The notes beneath the pieces were generated by a model, which worked only from the letters and a program-made list of their open reading frames with translations, did not search any database and was not told the origin of the DNA. The position numbers and the translations under genes are program-made. A stretch of DNA of 64,000 nt from Bifidobacterium castoris (GTDB taxonomy: Bacteria; Actinomycetota; Actinomycetes; Actinomycetales; Bifidobacteriaceae): contig NZ_QXGI01000007.1 of the NCBI RefSeq assembly GCF_003952025.1, positions 1 to 64,000 of the forward strand, given 5' to 3'. Shown piece by piece: positions 35,882-45,479 of the stretch (its first letter is position 1; each line of letters opens with the position of its first letter).

Positions 35882-35905
35882 GATCGTCGGCCGCGGCCGA
35901 CGATC
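35882..35905 (-). terminator. 24-bp perfect palindrome overlapping the ssb stop
   Basis: GATCGTCGGCCG and its complement form an uninterrupted palindrome whose end overlaps the ssb stop codon. It may end the ssb transcript with the neighbouring pepO terminator, although no T-tract follows on the minus strand. Confidence 0.45.
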
Positions 35906-36491
35906 AGAAATCGTCGTGCCCCGCGCCGGCTCCTACCGGCTCGGCGGCCTGCGCGGCCACGGCGTTCGCCTCGGCGACCACCTCGGCCTGCGTGGCCTCG
36001 TCGGCCGTGACCTCGCCGGTGCAGGGGTCGATCCGAGACGCATCCACCCCAAGGTCGACCGGCGCGTCGTTGCGCCCTTCGTCCTGCCGCGGCGCCCTCG
36101 TCCCCTGCGCATCGCTCTGCTCCTTCGCGATCTTGCGCACCACCGTCACGCCGTAGTTGAGGTCGTGCCCGACGTTGCTCGCCTCGATGAACGTGTGCGA
36201 GCGCGGCTTGCCGTCCTCGCCCGCCCATTCCTCGGTGGACAGCACGCCGACGACGATGACGGCCTGCCCCTTGTGCAGCGAGTTGACAATGTTGAGCGCG
36301 AGCTCGCGGAACGCCTTGACGGTGATCCACGTCGTAGGCAGCGACTGCCATCGTCCGTCGCCGTCCCGGTAGCCTCGCGTGCACGCGAGACGGAACCGGC
36401 ATGCGGCGCGCGCCCCGTCGTGCAGGCCGAGCGGCATCGGCTCGCTGCCGAGGAATCCGGTGATCGTGATCTGTCCCTGTTGTATCGCCAT
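35904..36491 (-). CDS. ssb: single-stranded DNA-binding protein (ssb paralogue)
   Basis: A 195-residue OB-fold protein. Residues 1-110 show ITITGFLGSEPMPLGLHDGA, WITVKAFRELALNIVNSLHKGQAVIVVG and LSTEEWAGEDGKPRSHTFIEA, the SSB fold. The C-terminal half is Ala/Glu-rich and ends GAGHDDF, a weak version of the acidic DDDIPF tip of replicative SSB. It is probably a second SSB used in repair or DNA uptake; the main one is usually beside rpsF/rpsR. AAAGGA lies 8-10 nt before ATG 36491. It stands alone, convergent with pepO. Confidence 0.85.
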   Translation of the reverse strand: MAIQQGQITITGFLGSEPMPLGLHDGARAACRFRLACTRGYRDGDGRWQSLPTTWITVKAFRELALNIVNSLHKGQAVIVVGVLSTEEWAGEDGKPRSHTFIEASNVGHDLNYGVTVVRKIAKEQSDAQGTRAPRQDEGRNDAPVDLGVDASRIDPCTGEVTADEATQAEVVAEANAVAAQAAEPVGAGAGHDDF

Positions 36492-36620
36492 GGTCTTGTC
36501 CTTTCGTCTGGCGGCGCCGTGCCGGAGCGCCCGCGGCGGTCCCACCACTATCGGCGCCGGGGCCGTGGCGGGGCAAGCCGGACGGGACCATGTGACCGGA
36601 AGGGTGTGTCGGGCCCGGAA

Positions 36621-36673
36621 TGTGGATGGCCGCGACTCGCATCCACAGCAATCCACATGCGCGATGTGGATGG
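36621..36673. promoter_or_regulatory. cluster of four DnaA-box-like sites
   Basis: Four copies of a TCCACA core lie within 53 bp: TGTGGATGG at 36621-36629 and 36665-36673, GCATCCACA at 36639-36647 and CAATCCACA at 36649-36657. Each matches the TTATCCACA DnaA box at 6-7 of 9 positions, and two form an 8-bp inverted repeat (36651-36671). The cluster is in the roughly 265-bp region between the proS terminator and ssb. It may bind DnaA or be a repressor site; the matches are imperfect. Confidence 0.35.
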
Positions 36674-36756
36674 ATCGGTGCGGATATGCACGGCGCGCAT
36701 GCCAAGGTCGCCCCTTCCCCGCCTCGCACCGCATGTCCCCTGCCATGCGGGTATGC

Positions 36757-36790
36757 GCAGGGCCCGCCACCTTCCGGTGACGGGCCCTGC
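36757..36790 (-). terminator. hairpin after proS
   Basis: GCAGGGCCCG and its complement form the outer stem, with CACC/GGTG continuing inside around TTCC. It starts 22 nt past the proS stop on the minus strand. No T-run follows. Confidence 0.6.
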
Positions 36791-36811
36791 CGATGCGTCG
36801 CGCGCGAAGGA

Positions 36812-38614
36812 TCAGAGCATCCGGCGCAGGCGGTCGGCGATGACCTGCGCGGCCGATTCGGCCGGCACGGCCTCCTTGTTGCCGCCATCGCGGTCGCGCA
36901 CCTCGATCGTGCCGTCGTTGACGGTGTCGCGTCCGGCGACGGCGATGAGCGGCACGCCGATGAGTTCGGCGTCCTTGAACTTGACGCCCGGCGAGACCTT
37001 CCTGCGGTCGTCGTAGATGACCTCGACACCGTCGGCCTCGAGCTGTCCGACGAGGCGCTCGGCGGCCTCGAAGGCCGCTTCGTCCTTGCCGGTCGCCACG
37101 ACGTGCACCTGGGCCGGCGCGATGTTCGCCGGCCATGCCAGACCGCGCTCGTCGTGATGCGTCTCGGCGATGCAGGCGAGCACGCGGCTCACGCCGATGC
37201 CGTAGCAGCCCATCCACACCGGCACCGTCTTGCCGTTCTGGTCGAGCACCTTGAGGCCGAGCGCCTCCGAGTACTTCAGACCGAGCTGGAAGACCTGGCC
37301 GATCTCGACGCCGCGTTCGAAGCTCAGCGGGCCCGAGCCGTCCGGGCTCATGTCCCCGTCACGCACCTCGACGGCCTCGACGACGCCGTCGGCCTTGAAG
37401 TCGCGGCCGTAGACGAGGTCGTAGTAGTCGACGTCCTGCTCGTCGGCGCCGGTGAACCATGCCGAGCCTTCGGCCACATGCGCGTCGATGAAGTAGCGCA
37501 GCGCGCCGTCGGCGTCGCTCTGAGGACCGAAGCCCATCGGTCCGATGAAGCCCTGCACGAGTTCCGGATGCGCCTTGAGGTCCTCTTCGGTGGCCTCCTC
37601 GAGCTCGGCCGGGGCGAACTGCGCCTCGAGGCGCTTCATGTCGATCGTGCGGTCGCCGGGGATGCCGACGACGATCAGCTCGCGCCACGGTTCGTCGTGC
37701 TCGTCGTCCTCGGCGTGCCTGACGGCGACGACGACGTTCTTGAGGATGTCGGCAGGCCGCCATGCACGGCCGTCGGTGCGCGGATAGGTCGCGTTCGCGA
37801 ACGTGACCATCTCGTCGATCGTCTTCGCATCCGGCGTCGCGCGCTTCTCGGCCGCCGGCGTCGACGAGCAGTCGATCGCCTCGACCTCGGGCGTGTGCAG
37901 CGCCTCGACGTTCCACGCCTTGCCGCTCGGCGCGAGCGCGAAGGTGTCCTCGCCGATCGGCATCGGCGCGAGGAACTCCTCGGACGCCGAGCCGCCCATC
38001 GGGCCGGACATCGCGAACACCGGCACGTACTTCAGATCGAGGCGCCGGAAGATGCGCTCGTAGGCGCCGCGCTCGTCCATGTAGGCCTTGCGCATGCCCT
38101 CCTCGTCAACGGTGAACGAGTAGGCGTCCTTCATGATGAACTCGCGGCCGCGAATGAGCCCCGCGCGCGGACGGAACTCGTCGCGGTACTTCGTCTGGAT
38201 CTGGTAGAGCGTCACCGGCAGGTCCTTGTAGGACGAGTACATGTCCTTGACGAGCAGCGTGAACATCTCCTCATGCGTCGGCGCGAGCAGATAGTCGGCC
38301 TCATGGCGGTCCTTGAGACGGAAGATGTTGTCGCCGTACTCCTCCCAGCGGTGCGTCGCCTCGTACGGCTCGCGCGGCAGCAGCGCCGGGAAGTGCACCT
38401 CCTGGGCGCCGATACCGTTGATTTCCTCGCGGATGATGCCCTCGATCTTGTCGAGGACGGCGAGGCCCAGCGGCAGCCAGGTCCAGATGCCCGGAGCGGC
38501 TTTGCGGATGTAGCCGGCGCGCTGGAGCAGCTTTGCGGAATCGACGTCTGCGTCGGCGGGGTCTTCGCGCAGCGTACGAAGGAACATGGTGGACATTCGA
38601 AGAGCTTTGGTCAT
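36812..38614 (-). CDS. proS: prolyl-tRNA synthetase
   Basis: A 600-residue class II synthetase charging tRNA-Pro. Motif 2 includes TKYRDEFRPRAGLIRGREFIMKDAY and motif 3 GCYGIGVSRVLACIAE. A large insertion domain between motifs 2 and 3 (about 220-400) is the editing domain of bacterial-type ProRS. The anticodon-binding domain is C-terminal. The start is ATG 38614; TAGGTT lies 7 nt before it and no good Shine-Dalgarno sequence is present, so the mRNA may be leaderless. Confidence 0.96.
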   Translation of the reverse strand: MTKALRMSTMFLRTLREDPADADVDSAKLLQRAGYIRKAAPGIWTWLPLGLAVLDKIEGIIREEINGIGAQEVHFPALLPREPYEATHRWEEYGDNIFRLKDRHEADYLLAPTHEEMFTLLVKDMYSSYKDLPVTLYQIQTKYRDEFRPRAGLIRGREFIMKDAYSFTVDEEGMRKAYMDERGAYERIFRRLDLKYVPVFAMSGPMGGSASEEFLAPMPIGEDTFALAPSGKAWNVEALHTPEVEAIDCSSTPAAEKRATPDAKTIDEMVTFANATYPRTDGRAWRPADILKNVVVAVRHAEDDEHDEPWRELIVVGIPGDRTIDMKRLEAQFAPAELEEATEEDLKAHPELVQGFIGPMGFGPQSDADGALRYFIDAHVAEGSAWFTGADEQDVDYYDLVYGRDFKADGVVEAVEVRDGDMSPDGSGPLSFERGVEIGQVFQLGLKYSEALGLKVLDQNGKTVPVWMGCYGIGVSRVLACIAETHHDERGLAWPANIAPAQVHVVATGKDEAAFEAAERLVGQLEADGVEVIYDDRRKVSPGVKFKDAELIGVPLIAVAGRDTVNDGTIEVRDRDGGNKEAVPAESAAQVIADRLRRML

Positions 38615-38740
38615 ACCTGTTAACCTACGCGGCTTGCGGGACGAAGCGCCATATCCGAAGCGTACACCGCACACCGCATGAATGCGCGGCGGACGCTTCG
38701 CAAAACCGACCGATCACGGACGCCGTCCGGCGGTGCGGAC

Positions 38741-39193
38741 TCACTTCGTCTTCAGGCGCCCCTCGTCATCCTCCGCGTCCTCGGTGCGCTCGTCGACGTC
38801 CTCGGTGAGGATCTCGTCGTTGACCGAGCCGAAGGGATAGACGAAGATCATCAGCATGCCGACGCAGCCGAGGAAATACAGCACGTCGCACAGCGCGAGC
38901 GAGCCGAGGCTGACGACATCGTTGGGGATGAGCAGGCCGACGACCATCAGGAACATACCGACGACCGGCAGCAGCTGCCACACCCACGGGTTCGGCGCGT
39001 GCCCCTGCGTCTTGATGCGCACCGACAGCGCATAGAACGGGATGATGAACATCAGTCCCCCAACGATCGTCAGGATGTCGGAGAGCTTGATCCAGTTCCA
39101 CAGCGGCACCGGCTTCGCGTTGTACGTCAGGAAGGCGGCGAACAACACGATCGCGCCGATCCCTGAGACGAAATAGGCGTTCCTGCGCTTCAT
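38741..39193 (-). CDS. four-helix membrane protein of unknown function
   Basis: A 150-residue protein with four hydrophobic helices (starting AYFVSGIGAIVLFAAFLTYN) and an acidic cytoplasmic tail (EDVDERTEDAEDDEGRLKTK). No family is recognised. AGGAGG lies 8-10 nt before ATG 39193. It is downstream of the helicase-HAD pair, separated by a hairpin-containing 149-bp gap. Confidence 0.75.
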   Translation of the reverse strand: MKRRNAYFVSGIGAIVLFAAFLTYNAKPVPLWNWIKLSDILTIVGGLMFIIPFYALSVRIKTQGHAPNPWVWQLLPVVGMFLMVVGLLIPNDVVSLGSLALCDVLYFLGCVGMLMIFVYPFGSVNDEILTEDVDERTEDAEDDEGRLKTK

Positions 39194-39342
39194 GATGCCT
39201 TCCTCCTGCCTGCCGTGCCCATGCCGGCGGCGTTGCGCCGCGCAACGGTGACGTCGATTGTCGATTCACATTGTAGCGATGCACGGCCGCGCCCGTGTTC
39301 ACGACGGGCGTGTCCGCATGCGCACATGGGACCGCCGGATGC

Positions 39343-40761
39343 TCAGAACAGCTCGTCCTGCGCGAATTCGTCGTCCTCCGTCGCCGTCCGCGAGCGCCCC
39401 TGCACGGCGACGATCGATGCGGCTCCATCCTCGTGCAACGCGCGCGCCGCCTGCGCCGAACGCTCGCGCAACGTGCCGTCGAGGCGCACGGCGTCGTCGC
39501 TCACGTCGAACATGCGGTCGCTGACGCCGCCGAGGAACAGACCCTCGAGGTTCTCGACGCGGGACAATGCGACGTAGCCCATGCCGGGCGCGAAGGTACG
39601 CTTGAGGTCCATGACGGCCGCGTCGAGCGTCATGCCCTGCGATTTGTGGATCGTGATCGCCCATGCGCAGCGCAGCGGCACCTGTGAGACGGCCGCGAGC
39701 GTCCTCTCGTTGTCGGTGAGCTCCCAATCGCTCGGCTTCATCGTCACGACGTTGCCGTTCTCGAACGCGACGATAGGCCAGCCGCCCTTGCTCTCGGGCG
39801 CGAAGCCGCGCACGACACCCAGGGAGCCGTTGACGAACTGGCGGTCGGTGTCGTTGCGCACGGCCATGACCTCGGCGCCCTCCTTGAGCGTGAGCACGTC
39901 CGGGGCGAGCATGTTGCGTTTGAGCCGTTCGACGAGGTTCACCGGTCCCGCGCAGGTCGCATGGAAGACATGCGCCGGCGCGTCGATCGCGGCGAGCATG
40001 CGGTCGTTGAGCGCGTCCGCCTGACGGTTGACCGGGAACAGGTTGACGGCCGTGCGTCCCTGCGGGGGCTGCGCCCCGAGCCTGGTGACGAGCAGGTCGC
40101 GGTCGCGCTGCGTGACATGGCCCTCGCGGATGTCGGTCAGGACGCCGAGCAGCGCGCCGTCGTCCTGACGGTGCTGCTCGTCGAGATAGCAGACGACCGG
40201 GTCGAGCTCGGCCCACGCGAAGGATTCCGTGACGAAGCCCTCAGGATCGAGCCCGGCGCGCGCATAGCGCTCACGTTCGGCGACGAACTCCGGGCTCGGC
40301 GCGACGACGTCGCGGTTGCGCGCGCCGACGCTCACCGGCGGCAGCTGGAAGAGGTCGCCGGAGAGCACAACCTGCACGCCGCCGAAGGGACGGTCGTCGC
40401 GGCGCACGATGCGCATCGCGCGGTCGACCATGTCGAACAGCCACGCATGCATCATCGAGACCTCGTCGATGACGAGGACGTCGGTGGCCTGCAGCGCCTT
40501 GCGTCGACGAGTGCGCACGTTCTTGAGCACCTGCTCGGTGAGCGCGTTCGCGACGCCGAGGCCGCTCCACGAATGGATCGTCTGTCCGTTGATATGCGTG
40601 GCCGCGATGCCCGTGGACGCCGTGACGGCGACGCTCGCGCCGCGTCTGCGCGCGCCGGCGATGAACTCGTTGAGCGTGTACGTCTTGCCTGCGCCGGGCG
40701 CGCCGGTGAGGAAGACGCTCGCGCCGGCGTCCATGATTTCGAGCGCCTCGGCCTGCCGCAT
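39343..40761 (-). CDS. PIF1/RecD-like superfamily 1 DNA helicase
   Basis: A 472-residue 5'-3' helicase. Walker A is LTGAPGAGKTYTLNEF (near residue 20), Walker B is VLVIDEVSMMHAWLFDM, the Q-motif region holds GDLFQLPPVS, and motif V/VI TIHKSQGMTLDAAVMDL lies near 375. PIF1-like proteins act on G-quadruplex or fork structures; in bacteria the role is less defined. Its ATG overlaps the preceding HAD stop by one base (TGATG), so they are translated together. Confidence 0.88.
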   Translation of the reverse strand: MRQAEALEIMDAGASVFLTGAPGAGKTYTLNEFIAGARRRGASVAVTASTGIAATHINGQTIHSWSGLGVANALTEQVLKNVRTRRRKALQATDVLVIDEVSMMHAWLFDMVDRAMRIVRRDDRPFGGVQVVLSGDLFQLPPVSVGARNRDVVAPSPEFVAERERYARAGLDPEGFVTESFAWAELDPVVCYLDEQHRQDDGALLGVLTDIREGHVTQRDRDLLVTRLGAQPPQGRTAVNLFPVNRQADALNDRMLAAIDAPAHVFHATCAGPVNLVERLKRNMLAPDVLTLKEGAEVMAVRNDTDRQFVNGSLGVVRGFAPESKGGWPIVAFENGNVVTMKPSDWELTDNERTLAAVSQVPLRCAWAITIHKSQGMTLDAAVMDLKRTFAPGMGYVALSRVENLEGLFLGGVSDRMFDVSDDAVRLDGTLRERSAQAARALHEDGAASIVAVQGRSRTATEDDEFAQDELF

Positions 40762-41615
40762 CAGCGCACCAGCCGATCGACGACGCGGATCACGCCTTCT
40801 TCCGTGTTCGCCGGCGCCAGATAATGCGCGACCTTCTTGACCTGCGGGTGCGCGTTCGCCATCGCGAACGAGTACGCGCCCTCGCGCAGCATGCCGATGT
40901 CGTTCGGATAGTCGCCGAAGACCATCGTCTGCGCGTGTGTGACGCCGAGCGCGCGCTGCAGCGCCTTGACGCCCTCGCCCTTGTCGACGTGGCCGTCCAT
41001 GATGTCGACCCAGTGCGGGCTCGACGCGGTAGCCGTGTACGGGGAGGTGACGAAGCCGAGTTCGCGTTCGGCCATCGCCTGCGCGTCGCCGAAGTCGAAG
41101 ATCGCGAGCTTGAGGATCTGCTTGTCCTTGTAGCGCAGCACTTCGCGCAGGTCGGGCACGACGGTCAGCTTCGTGTAGTATTTGCTCGCCTCGGCGATGA
41201 ACGGCGCGTCGTCACGGCTGACGTAGGCGCCGCCGAGCGCGCAGATGACGAGGCCGAGGTCGTCGCTCGTGCGTTCGGTCATCGCGATTGTCTCGTCGAC
41301 GATGGCGCCGCTGACGCCATGCGTCTCGATGACCTTGCCGTCGAGCGCGACGACGTTGCCGTTCTCGGCGATGATCGGCAGCGTCTGCGGCGCGTCGGCG
41401 AACATCTTCTCGAGCGTCTGGTACTGGCGCCCGCTCGCCGGCACGAAAAGCACGCCGCGTTGTGTGAGCCGGTCGAGCATCGGCTTGAAGCCGAGCGGGA
41501 TCCGGCCGTCTGCGTCGAGCAGCGTACCGTCCATGTCCGCGACGACGAGCCTGATGTCGTCGAGCGGCTCAAGCGTCTTCCAATCCTTGGGTTCCTCATC
41601 GGTCATGATATGCAT
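40761..41615 (-). CDS. HAD-superfamily hydrolase (Cof/YidA-like)
   Basis: A 284-residue phosphatase. Motif I is VVADMDGTLLDADG with the nucleophile Asp, motif II PASGR, motif III Lys in the QILKLAIF region, and motif IV FGDYPNDIGMLREGAYSFAM, where GDYPND replaces the more common GDGxND. The Cof subgroup has a type IIB cap. It dephosphorylates sugar phosphates or cofactors; the substrate is unknown. ATG 41615 is preceded by GAGGAGG. It is co-translated with the PIF1-like helicase. Confidence 0.9.
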   Translation of the reverse strand: MHIMTDEEPKDWKTLEPLDDIRLVVADMDGTLLDADGRIPLGFKPMLDRLTQRGVLFVPASGRQYQTLEKMFADAPQTLPIIAENGNVVALDGKVIETHGVSGAIVDETIAMTERTSDDLGLVICALGGAYVSRDDAPFIAEASKYYTKLTVVPDLREVLRYKDKQILKLAIFDFGDAQAMAERELGFVTSPYTATASSPHWVDIMDGHVDKGEGVKALQRALGVTHAQTMVFGDYPNDIGMLREGAYSFAMANAHPQVKKVAHYLAPANTEEGVIRVVDRLVR

Positions 41616-41711
41616 GGTCCTCCTCGCCTTGGTTGTTGCTGGATTCAATGTACGATTGCGTTGTATGCGCGATTGCGCCGCGTCACGGTCGCATTGCACG
41701 CGCCGCCGCGG

Positions 41712-42359
41712 TCAGCGACGCGCGATGCTCGTGCGTTCGACGTCCTCGGCGATCCGCTTCGCCGCGGCCGCGTCCGGACCGGGAGCCGGCGCCATGACCG
41801 CCTCGCGGTAGTAGCGCAGTTCGTCGAGCGATTCGATGATGTCGGCGAGCGCACGGTGGCCGCCGTTCTTCGCCGGGCGGTTCGCGTAGACGGCCGGGTA
41901 CCAGCGGCGCGCGAGCTCCTTGATCGTGCTCACGTCGACGACGCGGTAGTGCAGATGGCTCATCAGGCCGGGCATGTAGCGGTCGAGGAACTTCTTGTCG
42001 GAGCCGACGGAGTTGCCGGCGAGCAGCGGCTTGACGCCGTCGGGGATGAACCGCGTGACGTAGTCGACGACCTGCCGTTCGGCCTCCTCGACGCTCAGTC
42101 CCTGCTCCCATTCGGTGATGAGGCCGGACCGGGTGTGCATCGCGCGCACGAAGTCGTTCATATGCGCGACGGCGTCGTCGGAGGGGCGGATGACGAGGTC
42201 GATGCCGTCGTCGAGCACGTTGAGGTCGAAGTCGGTGGGTACGACGGAGACCTCGCACAGTTCGTCGTGGAAGACGTCGAGCCCCGTCATCTCGCAGTCG
42301 ATCCAGATGAGCCGTGAATTCGCCGCCGAATACACCTCGTCGTCATGTGCGTCCACCAT
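41712..42359 (-). CDS. orn: oligoribonuclease
   Basis: A 215-residue DEDDh exonuclease that degrades 2-5 nt RNAs to mononucleotides. [11 protein letters not shown] is motif I, the Asp-containing block around [18 protein letters not shown] is motif II, and [22 protein letters not shown] is motif III. It has a short N-terminal extension and an Ala-rich C-terminal tail. AGAGG lies 7 nt before ATG 42359. It is 96 nt from the HAD gene. Confidence 0.95.
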   Translation of the reverse strand: MVDAHDDEVYSAANSRLIWIDCEMTGLDVFHDELCEVSVVPTDFDLNVLDDGIDLVIRPSDDAVAHMNDFVRAMHTRSGLITEWEQGLSVEEAERQVVDYVTRFIPDGVKPLLAGNSVGSDKKFLDRYMPGLMSHLHYRVVDVSTIKELARRWYPAVYANRPAKNGGHRALADIIESLDELRYYREAVMAPAPGPDAAAAKRIAEDVERTSIARR

Positions 42360-42543
42360 ATCGTGCCTCTTTCCTTTGATCATGGTTCCCGATGTCGTGC
42401 TGCCACACCCGCGCGGTCGCCGGACGCGGCAACATTGAACATTCGAGCCTACCTCACCCGGCAGCGTCTTTCCCAGTTCTATCCTGACCGCAAAACAAGA
42501 CGCCGCGCGCGGGAGAGCGGCGACGGCGGCATGCAGGCACGGC

Positions 42544-42598
42544 ATGACGGACGGGGCCGCGCACGCGTATGAATCGCATGCACGGCCCCGTCCGTCAT
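42544..42598 (-). terminator. 16-bp stem after the VWA surface-protein gene
   Basis: ATGACGGACGGGGCCG pairs perfectly with 42583-42598 around a 23-nt loop. It lies 33 nt past the VWA gene stop on the minus strand. Confidence 0.6.
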
Positions 42599-42631
42599 AG
42601 CTCCGGCGGCTTTTCAGCGGCCGTCTTCCGC

Positions 42632-44986
42632 TCAGCCGGCGTGGCGGCCGGTCGAGCGACGGCGCCTGAGCTGCAGCGTGCCGAGGCCCATGCACAGCAG
42701 CGCGGCGGCGACGGCGACGATGAGCGCGACGCTTGAACCGGTGTTCGCCGTCGACGCGTTCGTCGTCGGCGCCGACTCGACGGTGCCCTCCGGCTGCGTC
42801 GGCTCCGGAGTCTCAGCCGGCGTCGTCTCAGCCGGCGTCGTCTCCGGAGTCGCCGGCGCCTGCGCGACGGCGAGACGTCCGTTGTTGCCGAGTGCGACGT
42901 CGACGGTCGTGCCGTCCCAACGCGGCGCGATCGCGGCGGTCGCCGTCCTCGTCACATTGTCCTTCTTCGCGACCGTGTAGTTCGCCAGACCCATGCGCAC
43001 GGTGCCGGCCGGCACGAAGACGTCGCCGTTCGCGTCCGTCTGCGTCTTGTCCGCGGCATCGGCGCCGTCGACGGCGACCCACTGCTCATGCTTCGCGTTG
43101 TCGGCGTAGTAGGTGCGCAGATAGTGGTAGGTCTTGCCCGCCTCGACCGACTTGGCCGGATCGTCCGCGTTCTCGGAGTTGTACAGCGGCGTGTCGTTGA
43201 CGAAGTAGTAGAAGTCGTTCGACTTCGCCGGCGTGAACGTCGCCGTCGTCAAGCCGCGCTCGGCGCCTTCCTCGTACTTGTTCGACGTGAAGGTCTCGCC
43301 GTTGTCCTTGATGTAGGCGGCGAGCGCCTCGTCCGGTTCCGCGAGCGCGTCGCGCACGCCGTCCTTGAGGCCGACCGAGTAGAAGACGCGAATCGGGAAC
43401 GTGTCGTTGATCGTCGTCGACACGTTGCCGTCCTGGTCGACGGTCGCCGAGTACAGGCGCAGCGGCAGCAGCTGCTCGGGCACCTGCACCTGCACGGTCT
43501 CGGTCTCGCCGTGCGCCACCGTGATGACGAGGTCTGCGAGGTTCGCGGTGCCGTAGATCGGGTTGCCGTCGACCTCGCCTTCGAAGACGTAGGTCGTCGT
43601 CGCGCCGTCCTCGGAGGTCTCGGCGGTCTTGGCGGTGAACTGCTTGCCGGCGAAGACGACGCTGTTCATGTCGCGCACCGTCATGTAGGCGCCGAGTTCG
43701 TCGGTGAACGTGATCGTGCCGCGTTCCATGCCCGACTCGGCCGTCGTCGCGATCGGCGACGACGGCTTGCTCGAGATCGCCGTCCAGATGTCGTTGAAGA
43801 TGTTCTGGAGCTGGTCGGCGTCGTCGGCGTTCATGTAGTAGTCGGAATTCGGCGCGCGCTCGCCCAGTTCGCTCACCAGGACGCCTGTCGCGTTCGGGTA
43901 GTTGCTCGAGACGGCCTGCATGTAGCGGTTGGAGTACTTGTTCAGATCGTTGACGTCATTGGTCTTGAATGTGCCGACAGCATAGATCAGCGTGCCGGAG
44001 TCCTTAAGCGACTTCGCCTCCTGGACGGCCTCCTGGCCGTCCCACGGGTCGCCGTCGGTGAAGAAGATGATGACGGAATCGGCGTTCGCGCGCTTGTCCT
44101 CGTCGATCAGCTGGTGGGCGAGGTTGAATCCCTTCGCGGAGTTGGTGCCGCCGAGGTCGCGAAGGCCGTTGACGATGCCTTCGAGCGCCGCCGTGTCATC
44201 GGTGAAGCGGGATTCGATCTTCGCGTTGCTCTCGAAGGTGACGATGCCGGCACGGTTCTTCGCGGCCGGATCGGAGATCTGCGCGTTGCGCGCGGCCAGC
44301 TGTCCGAGGAAGCCGTTCACCGCCGTCTTGAGCGCGTCCAGATAGGTGATGTTGTAGGAGTTGTACAGCTGCACATGGTCCGGATTCGTGTCCTCGGCGC
44401 TCGTCTTCGCGTAGATGAGCTGGTCGCCGGCGCGATAGACGACGTCGCCGTCGACGCTCTGCGCGGAGTCGAGGGTGACGGCCTTGTAGCTGCCGTCCTC
44501 GGCCTTGACGTAGGCCGTGTAGCCGAGGTCGTTGCCGTAGGCCGGACGGTATCCCGTTCCCATCCAGCTGCTCATCGAGCCGGAGACGTCGAGCACGAGC
44601 GTGACGTCGAGCGGCTTGTTGCCGCTGCTCATGCCGGTGATCTGCTGGGCGCTCGACATCGCGGAGAGACCGACGAGGAAGTCGGCGGCCTTGTCCTTGC
44701 CGATGACGACCTGTTCGCCGTTGCCGGCGTCAAGCGTCACGTCGCCGGTCGTGACCGACTTGTCGGTCCAGACGCGGCCGTTCGAACGTGGGTCGAGCGG
44801 GTTGCCGACGCCTTCGGTCCACTGCGTGAAGGTCGTCGGATCCGCGGTCGCCGTCAGTTCGGCGGCCTGTGCGCGGCCGGCGCCGAACACGGCGGTCGCG
44901 ACGAGCATCGCGAGCGTCACGACGAGCGCGGCGATGCGAACGATGGCATTACGCGACCTCGACTTCTGCGTAGCTTGGATGTCCAT
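42632..44986 (-). CDS. large secreted von Willebrand factor A domain surface protein
   Basis: A 784-residue secreted protein. The signal peptide ends near [10 protein letters not shown] (about residue 40). A VWA domain begins near 100 with the MIDAS motif LDVSGSMSS and contains [12 protein letters not shown]. Beta-rich domains follow (400-700), then a Thr/Pro/Glu linker and a C-terminal helix with positive tail ([23 protein letters not shown]). This is the layout of pilus-tip-like adhesins. However, no LPxTG is seen: the equivalent position reads NASTANTG. No sortase or pilin genes adjoin. AAGGAA precedes ATG 44986. Confidence 0.9.
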   Translation of the reverse strand: MDIQATQKSRSRNAIVRIAALVVTLAMLVATAVFGAGRAQAAELTATADPTTFTQWTEGVGNPLDPRSNGRVWTDKSVTTGDVTLDAGNGEQVVIGKDKAADFLVGLSAMSSAQQITGMSSGNKPLDVTLVLDVSGSMSSWMGTGYRPAYGNDLGYTAYVKAEDGSYKAVTLDSAQSVDGDVVYRAGDQLIYAKTSAEDTNPDHVQLYNSYNITYLDALKTAVNGFLGQLAARNAQISDPAAKNRAGIVTFESNAKIESRFTDDTAALEGIVNGLRDLGGTNSAKGFNLAHQLIDEDKRANADSVIIFFTDGDPWDGQEAVQEAKSLKDSGTLIYAVGTFKTNDVNDLNKYSNRYMQAVSSNYPNATGVLVSELGERAPNSDYYMNADDADQLQNIFNDIWTAISSKPSSPIATTAESGMERGTITFTDELGAYMTVRDMNSVVFAGKQFTAKTAETSEDGATTTYVFEGEVDGNPIYGTANLADLVITVAHGETETVQVQVPEQLLPLRLYSATVDQDGNVSTTINDTFPIRVFYSVGLKDGVRDALAEPDEALAAYIKDNGETFTSNKYEEGAERGLTTATFTPAKSNDFYYFVNDTPLYNSENADDPAKSVEAGKTYHYLRTYYADNAKHEQWVAVDGADAADKTQTDANGDVFVPAGTVRMGLANYTVAKKDNVTRTATAAIAPRWDGTTVDVALGNNGRLAVAQAPATPETTPAETTPAETPEPTQPEGTVESAPTTNASTANTGSSVALIVAVAAALLCMGLGTLQLRRRRSTGRHAG

Positions 44987-45221
44987 ACAAGGTTCCTTAC
45001 TGCCTCTTGGTGCTGAGAATCGCTGCAACCGCGTGATTCTCTGACTCTCTGGGCGTACCGTCCACAGCTTGGGTTTTCTCCTCCGGTGAACGAATACGAT
45101 GTCATCATCAACAATATCTGAAGGTTTGCACAATATTCCCATATCCGTCCCAGCGTATGGACAGCGTCGTTGCCCCCTGTCGAGCCGCTTCCCCCGCCGG
45201 CCGCCATTCTCGAACCCATCT

Positions 45222-45363
45222 CATGGCGGTCCGCAGGTGACCTCACCCGTAAACGACCACCACATCCCCCGTCAACGGCACTCTGCAGGTGAACCCACCC
45301 AGGGAATACCTCCATATGCCCCATCAACGGCGGTATGTGGGCGACGTCGCCCACATACCGCCG
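45222..45363. repeat. palindromic repeat family, locus A
   Basis: Three diverged units begin at about 45222, 45273 and 45325 (spacing 51-52 bp), each with CAACGG or similar at the start and a GGTGNNCTCACC-like inverted core. The last unit contains a perfect 36-bp palindrome (45328-45363), 17-bp arms of CGGCGGTATGTGGGCGA around CG. The same family is at 53719-53965. The region is upstream of the minus-strand VWA gene and beyond the end of guaB. The rest of 44987-45221 holds only promoter DNA for the VWA gene and a GAGAATC/GATTCTC inverted repeat (45015-45041). Confidence 0.7.
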
Positions 45364-45415
45364 CCGGCGCGGGCGTTGTGGCATGCTTGCCGGCGCGGCG
45401 GGACGCCAAAGCAAA

Positions 45416-45469
45416 CCGAACGCCGAGGGCCGTCCCCGCATGGTCACGGGGACGGCCCTCGGCGTTCGG
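45416..45469 (-). terminator. perfect 23-bp terminator stem after guaB
   Basis: CCGAACGCCGAGGGCCGTCC begins a 23-nt arm that pairs exactly with 45447-45469 around an 8-nt loop. On the minus strand TTTGCTTTGG follows. It is the longest perfect stem with a T-rich tail in the window. Confidence 0.8.
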
Positions 45470-45479
45470 CAGTGCGTCA

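Noticed and set aside
42632-45142. Longer version of the VWA protein starting at 45142
   Set aside because: The extra residues precede a good ribosome-binding site and a standard signal peptide starting at ATG 44986.
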